Positions 18,746 through 28,400 of a DNA stretch of 64,000 nt are shown piece by piece; position 1 is the first letter of the stretch; every line of letters begins with the position of its first letter. The stretch comes from JAAYZM01 sp964510785 (GTDB lineage Bacteria; Actinomycetota; Actinomycetes; Actinomycetales; Cellulomonadaceae). Where the stretch lies: contig CAZECM010000005.1 of assembly GCA_964510785.1 (NCBI GenBank), forward strand, positions 18,746 through 82,745, read 5' to 3'. The notes under the pieces are model-generated. The model had not been told where the DNA came from. It searched no databases and saw nothing but the letters and a program-made list of their open reading frames with translations. Made by a program: the position numbers and the translations under genes.

Positions 18746-18856
18746 CCGCCAGTTCGAGGCGCGGCACTACGGTGTCCGCGTCTCGCCATGTCTACTGCCG
18801 AAGGAGCCGACGCACAAGACCGACGCGCCACCCAGTTCTCGAGGGCGACAGCGCCC

Positions 18857-19269
18857 CTACCAGCGGTTGTGGACGTCCTCGGCCCAGCCGGGCAAGCCGT
18901 GGAAGTCCAGGTGGGTGCCGTGTTCTCGGTCGAGCCCGTGCCGTCGGTCCACCTGCCACCCACCTGCGGGCCCACGACGTGCCCGCCGCTGCGCCCCGCG
19001 CCGGCACCCCAGTTCCAGCGCACGTCGTAGGGCCACCGGCCGCGGCCGTGATCGAGCACGGCCCAGGACTCCCCGGCGGGCACCTCGAACGTCTCGCCGT
19101 CGAGGGTGAGCGTGCCGCCGTCGGCCCCTTCCCGCACCCCGAGCTCGTCGATCGCGATGTCGAGGTCCTTCGTGCGGGCATCGGTGACCTTGCCCGGGCT
19201 GGTGGCGAGGGGTGGCCACCGCAGCCTCGGGGTACCGACGGGCAACCGGGCGAGGTTCGGGACCCGCAC
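18857..19269 (-). pseudogene. DUF2804 family protein remnant
   Basis: The minus strand encodes a clear piece of a DUF2804 protein: VLDHGRGRWPYDVRWNWGAG, then GGRWTDGTGSTEN. The frame is then lost. The family-typical C-terminal end GLPGWAEDVHNRW-stop appears in another frame immediately after. About 90 internal residues and the N-terminal half (roughly 150 residues) are missing, so this is a decayed gene with an internal deletion. It sits in the 569-base space between the AbgT gene and the giant Ig-repeat gene; nothing else coding is seen there. Confidence 0.7.
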
Positions 19270-19314
19270 CCGGTCGCCCGGGCCGGGCGCGGGTCCCGAA
19301 CCTGCCTTCCTAGC

Positions 19315-22300
19315 TCACCGACCCACGGTCCGCGCCGCCGTCGTCGTGCGCAGCTCCTGGTAGCCCTTGCTGTTCGCGACGACCCTGACCTTGAGGCGCT
19401 TGCCGGCGTCCGCGGAGCGCACGCGGTACTTCGTGCCCTCCCCGACCACCTTGGAGCCTCGCAGCCACTGGTAGCGCACCGTGACCTTCGTGGTGCTCCA
19501 CTTCGGCGCCCGCACCCGAAGCGTCTGACCGGCGACGGCACGGCCGGTGATCTTGGCCTTGCGCTTCACCTCGAGCGTGCCCTTGCGGACCCGGACGTTG
19601 CCCGAGCTGACGGTGACCGTCGTGTAGCCGGGAGCCGACGCGCTCACCCGGACGGCGAGGGACTTGCCGAGGTCGCGCGGGCGGATCGTGTACCGGGCGT
19701 CGCGGGAGACGACGACTCCACCCACGAGCCACTCGTGCCGGACGCTCGTCGGCGTCGTCGACCAGCGGGGCTGGCCCACGGAGACGGACTGGCCGACCCG
19801 GACCTTCCCGACGACCTTCGCACCACCGCTCGCCGTGAGGACTCCCGCCCCCACCGTGCCGACCGGCAGCGCGACGGTCCGTGGCGTGTAGCCCGGCGCC
19901 GAGACCGTGAGCCGCACGCCGAGCGCGCGCCCCTGGTCCGCCGCCGTCGGTGCGTAGGCCGCTGACCTCGCCCCTGCGATCTCCTGGCCGCCACGCAGCC
20001 ACTGGTAGGCGACCGTGGCACCCACCGCGTGCCACTGCCCGGCGCCGACCCGCAGCACCTGGCCGACCCGAGCCTGACCCGAGACCGCGGGGGCCACGAC
20101 GGCGACGAGCTCGCCGCGGGCGACGGCGGCGGAAGGTGCCGAGCGCACGGTCTGGGCCGCGTATCCCGCCCGCACCGCCGTGACCTCGACCCACACGCTC
20201 TTGCCCTGGTCCGCCGGACGCACCTGGTACGCGGGCCCGTCCACCCCCGCCACCAGCACGTCGTCGACGAGCCAGCGCCACGAGAGGCTCAGTCCGGACT
20301 CGAACCACGAACCCGGCGAGGCGTTGAGGACTCGGCCCACCATCGCGGTGCCCGTGAGCACCGGGGGCTGTGCGACGCCGAGCTCGCCCTGGGCCACCCG
20401 CGACGAGGCCGGTGACTCGACGACCTGCGGCGCCCGGCCCGGTGCCTGGGCGCGTACCCGCACACTGAGGCTCGAGTCGAGGTCGGCGAGCTGCACGAGG
20501 TACGTCTCGCCCGTCGCTCCGGGGATGTCCACCCCGTCGCGCAACCACTGGTAGTCGAGCCCGACGTCGACACCGCCCCGGTCGCCCACGGTGACGACGA
20601 GGAGGCCGCCCACGCGAAGCTCGCCCGTGACGACGGGATCGCCCGCCGTCTCGAGCACCCCTTCGGCGACGGGGCCGAGCCCCGCGGCCGTCGCGACGGC
20701 GGGGGTGTACCCCGGGCTCGTGACACCCACCCGCGCGGTGATGGTGGCACCACGGTCGGCGGGCACGAGCTGGTAACGCGCCTCGGTGGCCCCGGCGATC
20801 GGGGTCGCGCCGCGCAACCACTGCACCGTGAGCTCGACGTCCGCGACGCTCCACGCCCCACCGTCGAGCTCGAGGCTCTCGCCGACGCGCGGCACCCCGG
20901 TCACGACGGGCGCGGCCGTGTTCACGAGCGTTCCCGCGACGACCGGTCCGGCCGGCGCCGTCGTCACGGTCGTGGGTGCGTAGCCTTCGGCACCCGCGGT
21001 GACCGCGACGCTCAGCAGGCCGCCCAGGTCGGCGGGCCGGACGCGGTGGGTCTCGCCCGTGGCGCCCTCGATCGGCGCACCGTCGAGCAGCCACTGGTGG
21101 TCGAGGTCGACGTCGGCGAGATCCCAGCCGCCGGTGGAGACGCTCAGCTCTTCGCCGACGACGGCGCCGCCGGTGACGGCGGGGGCGAGCGTCGAGACGA
21201 TGACTCCCGCGACCGTGGGTACGGTGCCCTCGGAGACGGCCGTCGCGGGGTGGTACCCGCCCGAGACCGCCGTCACCTCGACGGCGATCGACGCGCCGAG
21301 GTCGACGGGACGCAGCTCGTAGTCCGCGCTCATCGCACCGTCCACGGGCTCACCGTCGCGCAGCCAGCGGTAGCTCAGCGCGAGGTCCTCGAGCTGCCAC
21401 GCGCCCTCGTTCGCCGCGAGCACGAGGCCCACGCGGGCCTCCCCCTCGACCGTGGGCAGGACCACGTTCTCGAACCGGCCCAGCCCGACCGCACCCTCGG
21501 CCGCGGACTCCACCGTGACCGGGTGGTGGTGGAGCGCGGTGGCACTCGTGACGACGGAGACGGTGCCGTCGAGATCCCCGGGGCGCAGCACGTAGGTGGC
21601 TGCCGTGGCCCCGTCGACGGGCTCGCCGTCGACGTACCACTGCCGAGCGAGCTCGACGCCCTCGACGCTCCACGCACCGTCGTCCACGGTCAGCGCTCCG
21701 CCGACCTCGAGGTCACCCGTGATCGTGGGCGCCGTGGTGTGGTCGAAGTAACCGAGCACGAGGTCGCTCGCCTCGGAGAACAGCTCGAGGTCGGCGAGCC
21801 CGGCCGCCGTGGCCGTCACGCGGACGGACACCGGGAAGCCGCGGTCTGCCGCGACGAGCTCGTAGGAGGTGTCCGTCGCGCCGTCGATCGGCTCACCGTC
21901 GCGCAGCCACTGGTAGGCGAGGTCGACCTGATCGTCGCTCCACGGTTCGCCGGCCACCGCGAGGGTCTCCCCCACGTCGCTCACGCCCGTGATCGAGGGG
22001 AGCGGGACGACCCGGATCGTGGCCGCCACGGAGACGGCCGCGGGCACGCGCCCGTTGTCGAACACGGCCCGGACCCGGGCCCGGTCCCATGCGGCGCTCG
22101 CGGTGAGGGTCAGGTCGGTGTCGGTGCCGTCGAGCTCGGTCCAGCCGCTCTCGCCCGCGAGCTGCGCCTCCCAGCGCACGCCCGCGGCGGGATTGGCCTT
22201 GGCGCCCGCGGTGAACAGGACAGGGGCACCGTCACCGACGAGGACGTCGGCGGGTGACTCCTCGACGATCGGTGCGTGCCGCACGGTCACGACCGCACCT

Positions 22301-25300
22301 TGGGACGTGATGCGGCCCACCTCGTTCTCGACGACGGCACGGAACGTCACGCCGTCGAGCTCGTGGGACGCGGTGAGCTCCGCGCGGGTTCCGGTGGCCC
22401 CGGGCACGTCGTGCCACTCGCCGGTTGTGTCCCGGCGCTGCCACTGCACCGACGGGGCCGGCAGGCCGACGACGGCGACCTCGAGCGCGAGCTGCTCGCC
22501 CTCGTCGACCTCGACGGCCACGGGCTGCGTCGTGATGCTCGGCGAGATCTGGATCCGGACGGACGTCTCGGTGGAGACGATCTCGCCCTCGCTGTTGGTG
22601 ACGACCGCGCGCAGGCGGCGACCGTGGTCGGCCTCGCTCGCGCGGAACTCGTAGCCGAGATCGTCGGCACCGGGGATGTCGACCCACTCTCCGGCGACGA
22701 GGTGCTGCCAGCGCACCGACGGGTACGGCACACCGTCGACACCGACGCTCAGGTCGACGTCCTGCCCCACGCGGGCGACGGCCTCTGCGGGCGGCTGCTC
22801 GGTGATGACCGGCGCCCCCGGCACCGCGAGGGTGCGACCGTTCGACAGACCGCCGAGGTTCTCGACCTTGACCTCGTGGTAGCCGGACGTCGCGGCGGGC
22901 ATGACGAAGGAGAGGCCCGTGCCGTCGGGGAGGACCGACACCGGGGTCACGGCCTGCGTGCCCACCCGGACCGTCGTGCCGGCGCCGAAGCCGCGGCCGG
23001 CCAGGGTGACCGTGGTACCGGGGGTCACGAGGTTGGGCGTCGCCGCGGTCACGACGGGCGTCACGGCGGTGGGCCGGGTCGCGCTCACCTCGCCGACGAC
23101 GGCCTCGAAGAAGCGGACTCGCTGGCCGTTGCGGTCACCGCCGGAGCCGTGCCGGGCGCGCGTCGAGAGGATGCCGCCGTTCTCGCCGTTGTAGCGGTAC
23201 AGCAGGTCCGCGACCACCCGGAAGGCGGTAGCCGTCGCGGTCCCGCCGGAGCTGACGTCCGCGACCGGCTCGACCCGGACCCACAACGTGGCGCTGGTCT
23301 CGCTCTTCTGGCGGTCGTAGCCACCGCCGGCCGAGGACCAGAAGACGCCGGTCATGGCCTGCCGGGACTTGAGGTTGTCGCTGTTGTAGGCGACGGAGAA
23401 CTCCTGGGCGGTCGTGAGCCGGCCCTCGGAGAGTGCCACCGGCTGGCCGAGCACGCGCAGGTTGGCGAGGTCGACGTGGGTCGACGTCGTCGCGTCGGTC
23501 CGGGCCACGGCGCGTGCGGTGATCGCGTCGGCGGTCACGACGGCTCCCGCCGGGGAGAAGAACGAGTCCCACGGCGCGGGGAGCTGCAGGCCGTACGAGC
23601 CCGTCGTGAGCTCCGCGGTGAGCGAGTCGAGCTCGCGTGTCACGGTGCCGGTGTAGCCACCCACGCTCTGCTGGACCTGGCCGCGCCCGAGCGTGTCGAC
23701 CGCGGGGTTGCCGACCTGGAGGGTCGTGAGCGCGCCGGCGGAGCCGGCAGGGTTGATCAGGCTCGGCGCGGTCCAGGTCATCGGGCTCGAGTTGTCGGCC
23801 GTCAGCGGGACCTGCGTCTGCGTGCCGCTCAGGCCGACGACGGCGGCAACGCCCGTGGTCGGTACGGCCGGGAGCTGCAGCGGCTGCACCGTGAAGCTCG
23901 CGGGGTCCGCGGTCTGCCCCGGGACGGCGAGCGTCACGGTGGCCGCGCCGAGGGCGAGTCCCTCCGGCAGGGGGAAGGTCGCCGAGACACGGCTCTCCGC
24001 GACGGTGATGCGCGAGGCCCCGACGCGGTGCGTCACGCCGTCGGCGTCCCTGACCTGAGCCGAGGTCTGGTCGGGGACGAACCCGGCCCCCGTGACGGTG
24101 ACCTGGGTACCGTCAGGCCCCGAGACGGGGCTCAGCCCGGTGACGCGCAGCGGGATCGTGTCGTCGGCGTCCACGACGATCGTGCCGGCGGCGACGGCGC
24201 CACCCACCGTGGCGAGCGCGACGGAGTACTCGCCGCCCGCGAGGCCGTCGGGGAGCCGGAACACGAGGCCGGAGCCGTCGGCCTCGACCGAGACCACCTC
24301 GGCGTCGGTGCCGGCGACGGTGACCGAGGTGCCGCCCACGACGAAGCCGGCGCCCTGCACCGAGACCTCGGCGCCGGGCTCGGCCGTACCGGGCGAGACG
24401 TCGCTGACGGTGGGCGCGATGGCGCTGGGTGCGTCGAGCGCGATCTGGCCGAAGCTCGCGGTGAGGATCGTGTCGTCCGCGCCGGTCCGCAGGTTCGCCG
24501 AGCCGAGGCCGAAGATGACCCGGGCCTCGGCCGTGCCCGCGATCGCGGCGATCACCTCGAGGCCCGCCGTGGTCGAGGGCCGCACCGTGACCCGCAGCGT
24601 GAGCTCGAGCCGCGCGGAGTCGATGAGCGACTCGAACTCGCTGATGTCCTCCTCGTCGATGCCGAGCGCCCGCAGCAGCGGGACGGGGTCGGTGATGACG
24701 CGGTTGTGGGTGCGCGTCACGGGGCCGGCGAGGACCCCGCCGGGGGTCGGCACGGGCTGGCCGAGCAGCGTGAGTCCCGTGATCGAGGTGGAGCGCGCGA
24801 CGTGGCCGTCGACACCCGCCGTCGCGACGGTCGCGACCTCGTCGGCACGCACGACCTCGGTCACGCCGAGGACGACGGCGGCCTTGTCGTTGAGGCCCTC
24901 GACGTCGACGACGACGTCGCGCAGCGTGCTCTCGACGCGCAGCCCGCTGGGGGTGCGCACGATCCGCTCGGCGCTCTCGCCGATGTCGATGCCGCGGCCC
25001 GGCTCGTCGTCGACGTCGCCGTCCTCCGGGTCGGTCAGGACGCCGTCGACGGGGCCGGCGGGGTAGGTGCGCTCGACGAGGCCGTTGCCCGTCGCGTCTG
25101 GCGCGGGCGCGGCGATGCCCTCGAGGCGGTACTCGCCGAGGTCGCCGAGCGGGACCGGTAGGTCGATCCGGCCGTTGAGCTGGCCCGAGGTCGTGCCGTC
25201 GAGCCAGATCGGCCGCAGGTCCGCCGTGACCGGTGAGGTGAGCGCGAGCCCGCCCGTGGAGGCGTGCGCGACGTGCAGGGGTGTCTGTACCCCTGCGACG

Positions 25301-25368
25301 AGGACGGCGGCGAGCAGCGCCGCGACGTGGCGTCGGCCGCGCGAGCGCTGGCCAGCTGGGTGGGTCAT
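19315..25368 (-). CDS. Giant secreted TIG/Ig-repeat protein
   Basis: A 2017-residue secreted protein with an N-terminal signal peptide (hydrophobic 15-36, ending near AHAS). Residues about 40-315 form a domain also found twice in the neighbouring phosphatase protein. Two TIG/IPT domains follow (about 317-500), then a unique region (500-770) and a third TIG domain (770-850). Three Ig I-set-like domains (850-1120, motifs PSVRWQ and PSVQWQ) and ten Ig-like repeats of about 90 residues (YQWLRDG type) run to the C-terminus. The last repeats are Lys/Arg-rich. No LPxTG or transmembrane anchor is seen. The ATG at 25366-25368 has AAGGTAGGA upstream. It is probably an adhesin or matrix protein (inference). 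Confidence 0.88.
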   Translation of the reverse strand: MTHPAGQRSRGRRHVAALLAAVLVAGVQTPLHVAHASTGGLALTSPVTADLRPIWLDGTTSGQLNGRIDLPVPLGDLGEYRLEGIAAPAPDATGNGLVERTYPAGPVDGVLTDPEDGDVDDEPGRGIDIGESAERIVRTPSGLRVESTLRDVVVDVEGLNDKAAVVLGVTEVVRADEVATVATAGVDGHVARSTSITGLTLLGQPVPTPGGVLAGPVTRTHNRVITDPVPLLRALGIDEEDISEFESLIDSARLELTLRVTVRPSTTAGLEVIAAIAGTAEARVIFGLGSANLRTGADDTILTASFGQIALDAPSAIAPTVSDVSPGTAEPGAEVSVQGAGFVVGGTSVTVAGTDAEVVSVEADGSGLVFRLPDGLAGGEYSVALATVGGAVAAGTIVVDADDTIPLRVTGLSPVSGPDGTQVTVTGAGFVPDQTSAQVRDADGVTHRVGASRITVAESRVSATFPLPEGLALGAATVTLAVPGQTADPASFTVQPLQLPAVPTTGVAAVVGLSGTQTQVPLTADNSSPMTWTAPSLINPAGSAGALTTLQVGNPAVDTLGRGQVQQSVGGYTGTVTRELDSLTAELTTGSYGLQLPAPWDSFFSPAGAVVTADAITARAVARTDATTSTHVDLANLRVLGQPVALSEGRLTTAQEFSVAYNSDNLKSRQAMTGVFWSSAGGGYDRQKSETSATLWVRVEPVADVSSGGTATATAFRVVADLLYRYNGENGGILSTRARHGSGGDRNGQRVRFFEAVVGEVSATRPTAVTPVVTAATPNLVTPGTTVTLAGRGFGAGTTVRVGTQAVTPVSVLPDGTGLSFVMPAATSGYHEVKVENLGGLSNGRTLAVPGAPVITEQPPAEAVARVGQDVDLSVGVDGVPYPSVRWQHLVAGEWVDIPGADDLGYEFRASEADHGRRLRAVVTNSEGEIVSTETSVRIQISPSITTQPVAVEVDEGEQLALEVAVVGLPAPSVQWQRRDTTGEWHDVPGATGTRAELTASHELDGVTFRAVVENEVGRITSQGAVVTVRHAPIVEESPADVLVGDGAPVLFTAGAKANPAAGVRWEAQLAGESGWTELDGTDTDLTLTASAAWDRARVRAVFDNGRVPAAVSVAATIRVVPLPSITGVSDVGETLAVAGEPWSDDQVDLAYQWLRDGEPIDGATDTSYELVAADRGFPVSVRVTATAAGLADLELFSEASDLVLGYFDHTTAPTITGDLEVGGALTVDDGAWSVEGVELARQWYVDGEPVDGATAATYVLRPGDLDGTVSVVTSATALHHHPVTVESAAEGAVGLGRFENVVLPTVEGEARVGLVLAANEGAWQLEDLALSYRWLRDGEPVDGAMSADYELRPVDLGASIAVEVTAVSGGYHPATAVSEGTVPTVAGVIVSTLAPAVTGGAVVGEELSVSTGGWDLADVDLDHQWLLDGAPIEGATGETHRVRPADLGGLLSVAVTAGAEGYAPTTVTTAPAGPVVAGTLVNTAAPVVTGVPRVGESLELDGGAWSVADVELTVQWLRGATPIAGATEARYQLVPADRGATITARVGVTSPGYTPAVATAAGLGPVAEGVLETAGDPVVTGELRVGGLLVVTVGDRGGVDVGLDYQWLRDGVDIPGATGETYLVQLADLDSSLSVRVRAQAPGRAPQVVESPASSRVAQGELGVAQPPVLTGTAMVGRVLNASPGSWFESGLSLSWRWLVDDVLVAGVDGPAYQVRPADQGKSVWVEVTAVRAGYAAQTVRSAPSAAVARGELVAVVAPAVSGQARVGQVLRVGAGQWHAVGATVAYQWLRGGQEIAGARSAAYAPTAADQGRALGVRLTVSAPGYTPRTVALPVGTVGAGVLTASGGAKVVGKVRVGQSVSVGQPRWSTTPTSVRHEWLVGGVVVSRDARYTIRPRDLGKSLAVRVSASAPGYTTVTVSSGNVRVRKGTLEVKRKAKITGRAVAGQTLRVRAPKWSTTKVTVRYQWLRGSKVVGEGTKYRVRSADAGKRLKVRVVANSKGYQELRTTTAARTVGR
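19318..22017 (-). repeat. Ten tandem Ig-like repeats (about 270 bases each)
   Basis: Ten units with a conserved core (YQWLRDGxxIxGAT... Y... ADxG... VRVT... GY) recur every about 270 bases. Cores lie near 19465, 19725, 19995, 20270, 20540, 20810, 21090, 21360, 21625 and 21900. The last three units, at the lowest coordinates, are richer in Lys and Arg than the others, which are acidic. Long homologous stretches could cause copy-number variation. Confidence 0.85.
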
Positions 25369-25406
25369 GGTCCTACCTTCGTGTCGCTCGGTCTCATGGC
25401 GGGGGT

Positions 25407-25443
25407 GGGCTGCCCTCGGGAAGGGGGTCACCGAGGGCAGCCC
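25407..25443 (-). terminator. Hairpin terminator after the phosphatase gene
   Basis: A perfect 13-base stem (GGGCTGCCCTCGG with CCGAGGGCAGCCC) with an 11-base loop lies 5 bases after the stop of the phosphatase gene and 38 bases before the next gene's start. There is no T-tract, as is usual in actinobacteria. It may attenuate read-through into the 2017-residue protein gene. Confidence 0.75.
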
Positions 25444-25448
25444 GGGGG

Positions 25449-28400
25449 TCAACGCTGCTTCGGCTTGACGCGGCCGGAGAGCGTCGCTGTGACGCGGACC
25501 TTCTCGTAGCCCGGCGCGGTCACGGTGACCCGCACCTTGAGGCGCGCCTTCGTGTCGGCCTTCTTGATTCGGTAGGAGACCTTGGTGGCTCCCTTGATGG
25601 CCTTGCCGTTGCGCAGCCACTGGTAGGTCACCCGTGCCTTGGGCGCCGACCACGCACCGGACTTGACGCGCACCGTGCGACCCACGAGGGCCTTGCCCGT
25701 CACCTTGGGCTTGCGGACGGTCTTGTTCGGCGCGGGCTCGATCGTGCCCGTGGTGGCGGAGGTCGTCGTCGTCGAGACGAAGCCGCGTGCCGCGACCGAG
25801 ACCCGCACGCTGATCCGACCCTTGTGGTCGGCCGGGGTGAGCGTGTAGGCCGCCGTCGTCGCTCCCGCGATCGGCTGACCGTTGCGCAGCCACTGGAAGC
25901 CCACCGTGACGGGCGTCGACCAGGAACCGGTCGTCGCCGTGAGGCGCTTGCCCACGCGCTGGGTGCCCTTGATGGTCGGGGCGCCGAGCCGGGTGAGCAC
26001 ACCAGCCGCGACCGGCGCCGTCGAGCCCGACGTCACCGCGATGGCCTCGAACCCGACGAGCCGAGCCGTCAGTCGCACGCTGATCGTCGCGTCGTGGTCC
26101 GCCGCCGCGAGCACGTAGCCCGCGCTCGTCGCACCGGCGATGGCCGCACCGTCGCGCAGCCACTGGTAGCTCACCGCGTCGGGCTGCTGGCTCCAGCGGG
26201 TGCCACCCACCGAGAGCCGATGGCCCACCTGCGACCGACCGGACACGACCGGTGCCTGCTCGCTCGCGAAGATGCCCGCACGCACGGGCGCCCCGGGGGC
26301 CGAGGTCGCCGTAGCCTGCCTGCCGTCCACGCTCGCGTCGACGCGCACGGCGAGCACCGCACCGAGGTCGGCGCGCCCGACGGCGTACGAACGGGCCGTC
26401 GCACCGGCGATCGGGGCCCCGTCACGCAGCCACTGGTAGCTCACCTCGACGCCCGGCAGCGACCACAGGCCGCGCGTGGCGTGGACCGTCTGCCCGACCT
26501 CGGGAGTGCCGAGGATCTCGGGTGCCTCGGTGCTGACGAGCGCCTCGGTGTCGACGTCGCAGCCCTGCGGGAGGTCCGCGTGGCCCGTCTTGGTCGCGAC
26601 CTTCGCGCCGCTCGGGCTCTTGCAGATCTCGAACTCGTCGACGACGTCGCCCGACTCCCACTCGATGGCCCGGTAGTGCAGGCGACCGCCGTCGACGGCG
26701 ATGTCCTGGTAGGTGCGGACCTTCTCGTAGGCGGTGACGCGCTCGGCGCCGTTGTCGGTCCAGTTGTTGGCCGGTCCGGTCTCGAGGTCGTAGGACTTCG
26801 GCCCGAGGACGGAGACGACGTAGACGGGGCCGCTCTGCAGGCCTCGGCTGCCCTCGACGTTGTTGGCCTTCAGGTGGCCACGCCCGTAGGTGTGGTCGTG
26901 ACCCTGCAGCACGAGGTCGACGTCGTGGGACTCGATGACGTCGAGCAGCGCCTCGCGCAGGTGGGAGTTGTCCCGCCCGGTCGACGTCGAGAACACCGGC
27001 TGGTGGATCGAGACGACCGACCACCGGCCGGGGTTGTCCTCGAGGACCTCGTCGAGCCAGTCGGCCTGGATCTGGAACCAGTAGGAGAACATGTTGAAGT
27101 CCTCGGCGCAGTCGACCTGGGCCAGGTCCTCCACCGCCGGGAGCATGTCACCGATCTGCGTGGTGCCACCGAGCGTGACGAACCGCACGCCCTGGTAGTC
27201 GGTGTAGTAGACGACGTCCGCCATGGACCGGGTCATCTTCTGCTCGTAGAGCAGCTCGCACGTGCCGGGGGCCGAGGTGGGCACCGGACCGTTGTGGGGG
27301 ACGGTGAAGCTCTCCCGCCAGATGGGCCCGAGGTTCCCGCGGACGTACTCGTGGTTGCCGGCCACCGGGAGCTGCACGATGCTCGCGAGCTCGGCGGGCG
27401 TGGCTCCGAACCACTCGCCCCACTGGTCGTCCATGTCGGCGTGGTTGATGAGGTCGCCGGCGTGGAGCACGAGGTCGGAGTCCTGCAGCGCGGCGTACGC
27501 CTCCTTGACGGCCGGGTCCCAGTGGCGACGCAGGTCGTTCTGGGCGTCGCCGAGATACATGAAGGAGAACGGCTCGGCGCTCGCGGCGGCCGTCGTGAAG
27601 GTGTGGTCGAGCGTCACGTCCTCGCCGAGGCCCACCCGGTACGTGTACGAGGTGCCCGGGGTCAGCCCGGTGAGCTGCACCGAGTGCGACCGCGAGCGGT
27701 AGCTCCCCTCGGCCGCGCTGTCGACCTCGATCGACTCACCCGTCCGAGCGGGCACCGTCTGGGCCGCGGCCGGTCCGGACTCGGTGGGCCAGTAGGTGAT
27801 CTCGCCGGCCGTGACGGACTCGGCGGTGCGCCACGTGACGTTGGCCGCGGTCGCGTTCTCCTCGGCCGGGGTCAGGATCACGCGGTCCGGCGCCGTCGTC
27901 GGCTGGTAGGAGACGAACGGCAGCTCCGGCTCCGGCTCGGGTTCCGGCTCCGGGTCGGGACCCTCGCCCTCGCCGGGCGCGGGGAGCTCGGCGCCGTTGC
28001 GCGCCACGGCCACGTAGCCGACCTCGGACGTCGAGAGGTCGAGCTTGCCGCCGCTCGTGATGAGGACGTGCTCGATGAGGAAGCGTGCGCTCCCCACGGG
28101 GTTGAGCTCGACCGTGAGCTCGACGCTCGCCTCGACGTGCAGGCCGGTCGCGACCGCGACGTCGGCGTCGGCCTGGGTGGGCTGACTGACGACGACGTCG
28201 ACCTCCGCCGTCGCGACCCCGACGAGCTCGCTCGTGTCGGCGATGTAGTCACCGATCTCGACACCCATGCTCTCGAGGACCGCCGGGACGTCCGTGATCT
28301 CGGAGTGGAAGGTCTTGGTGATCGGCTCGGAGATCTGGCCGTCGACCAGTCCGTCATCGGCGGTGAGCTCCTCACCGAACACCGTGACGGTCTCGACCCG

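Noticed and set aside
25369..26163. Extension of the 2017-residue protein upstream to 26163
   Set aside because: The extra 265 codons overlap the C-terminal repeats of the phosphatase gene in another frame. A signal peptide and ribosome site fix the start at 25368.
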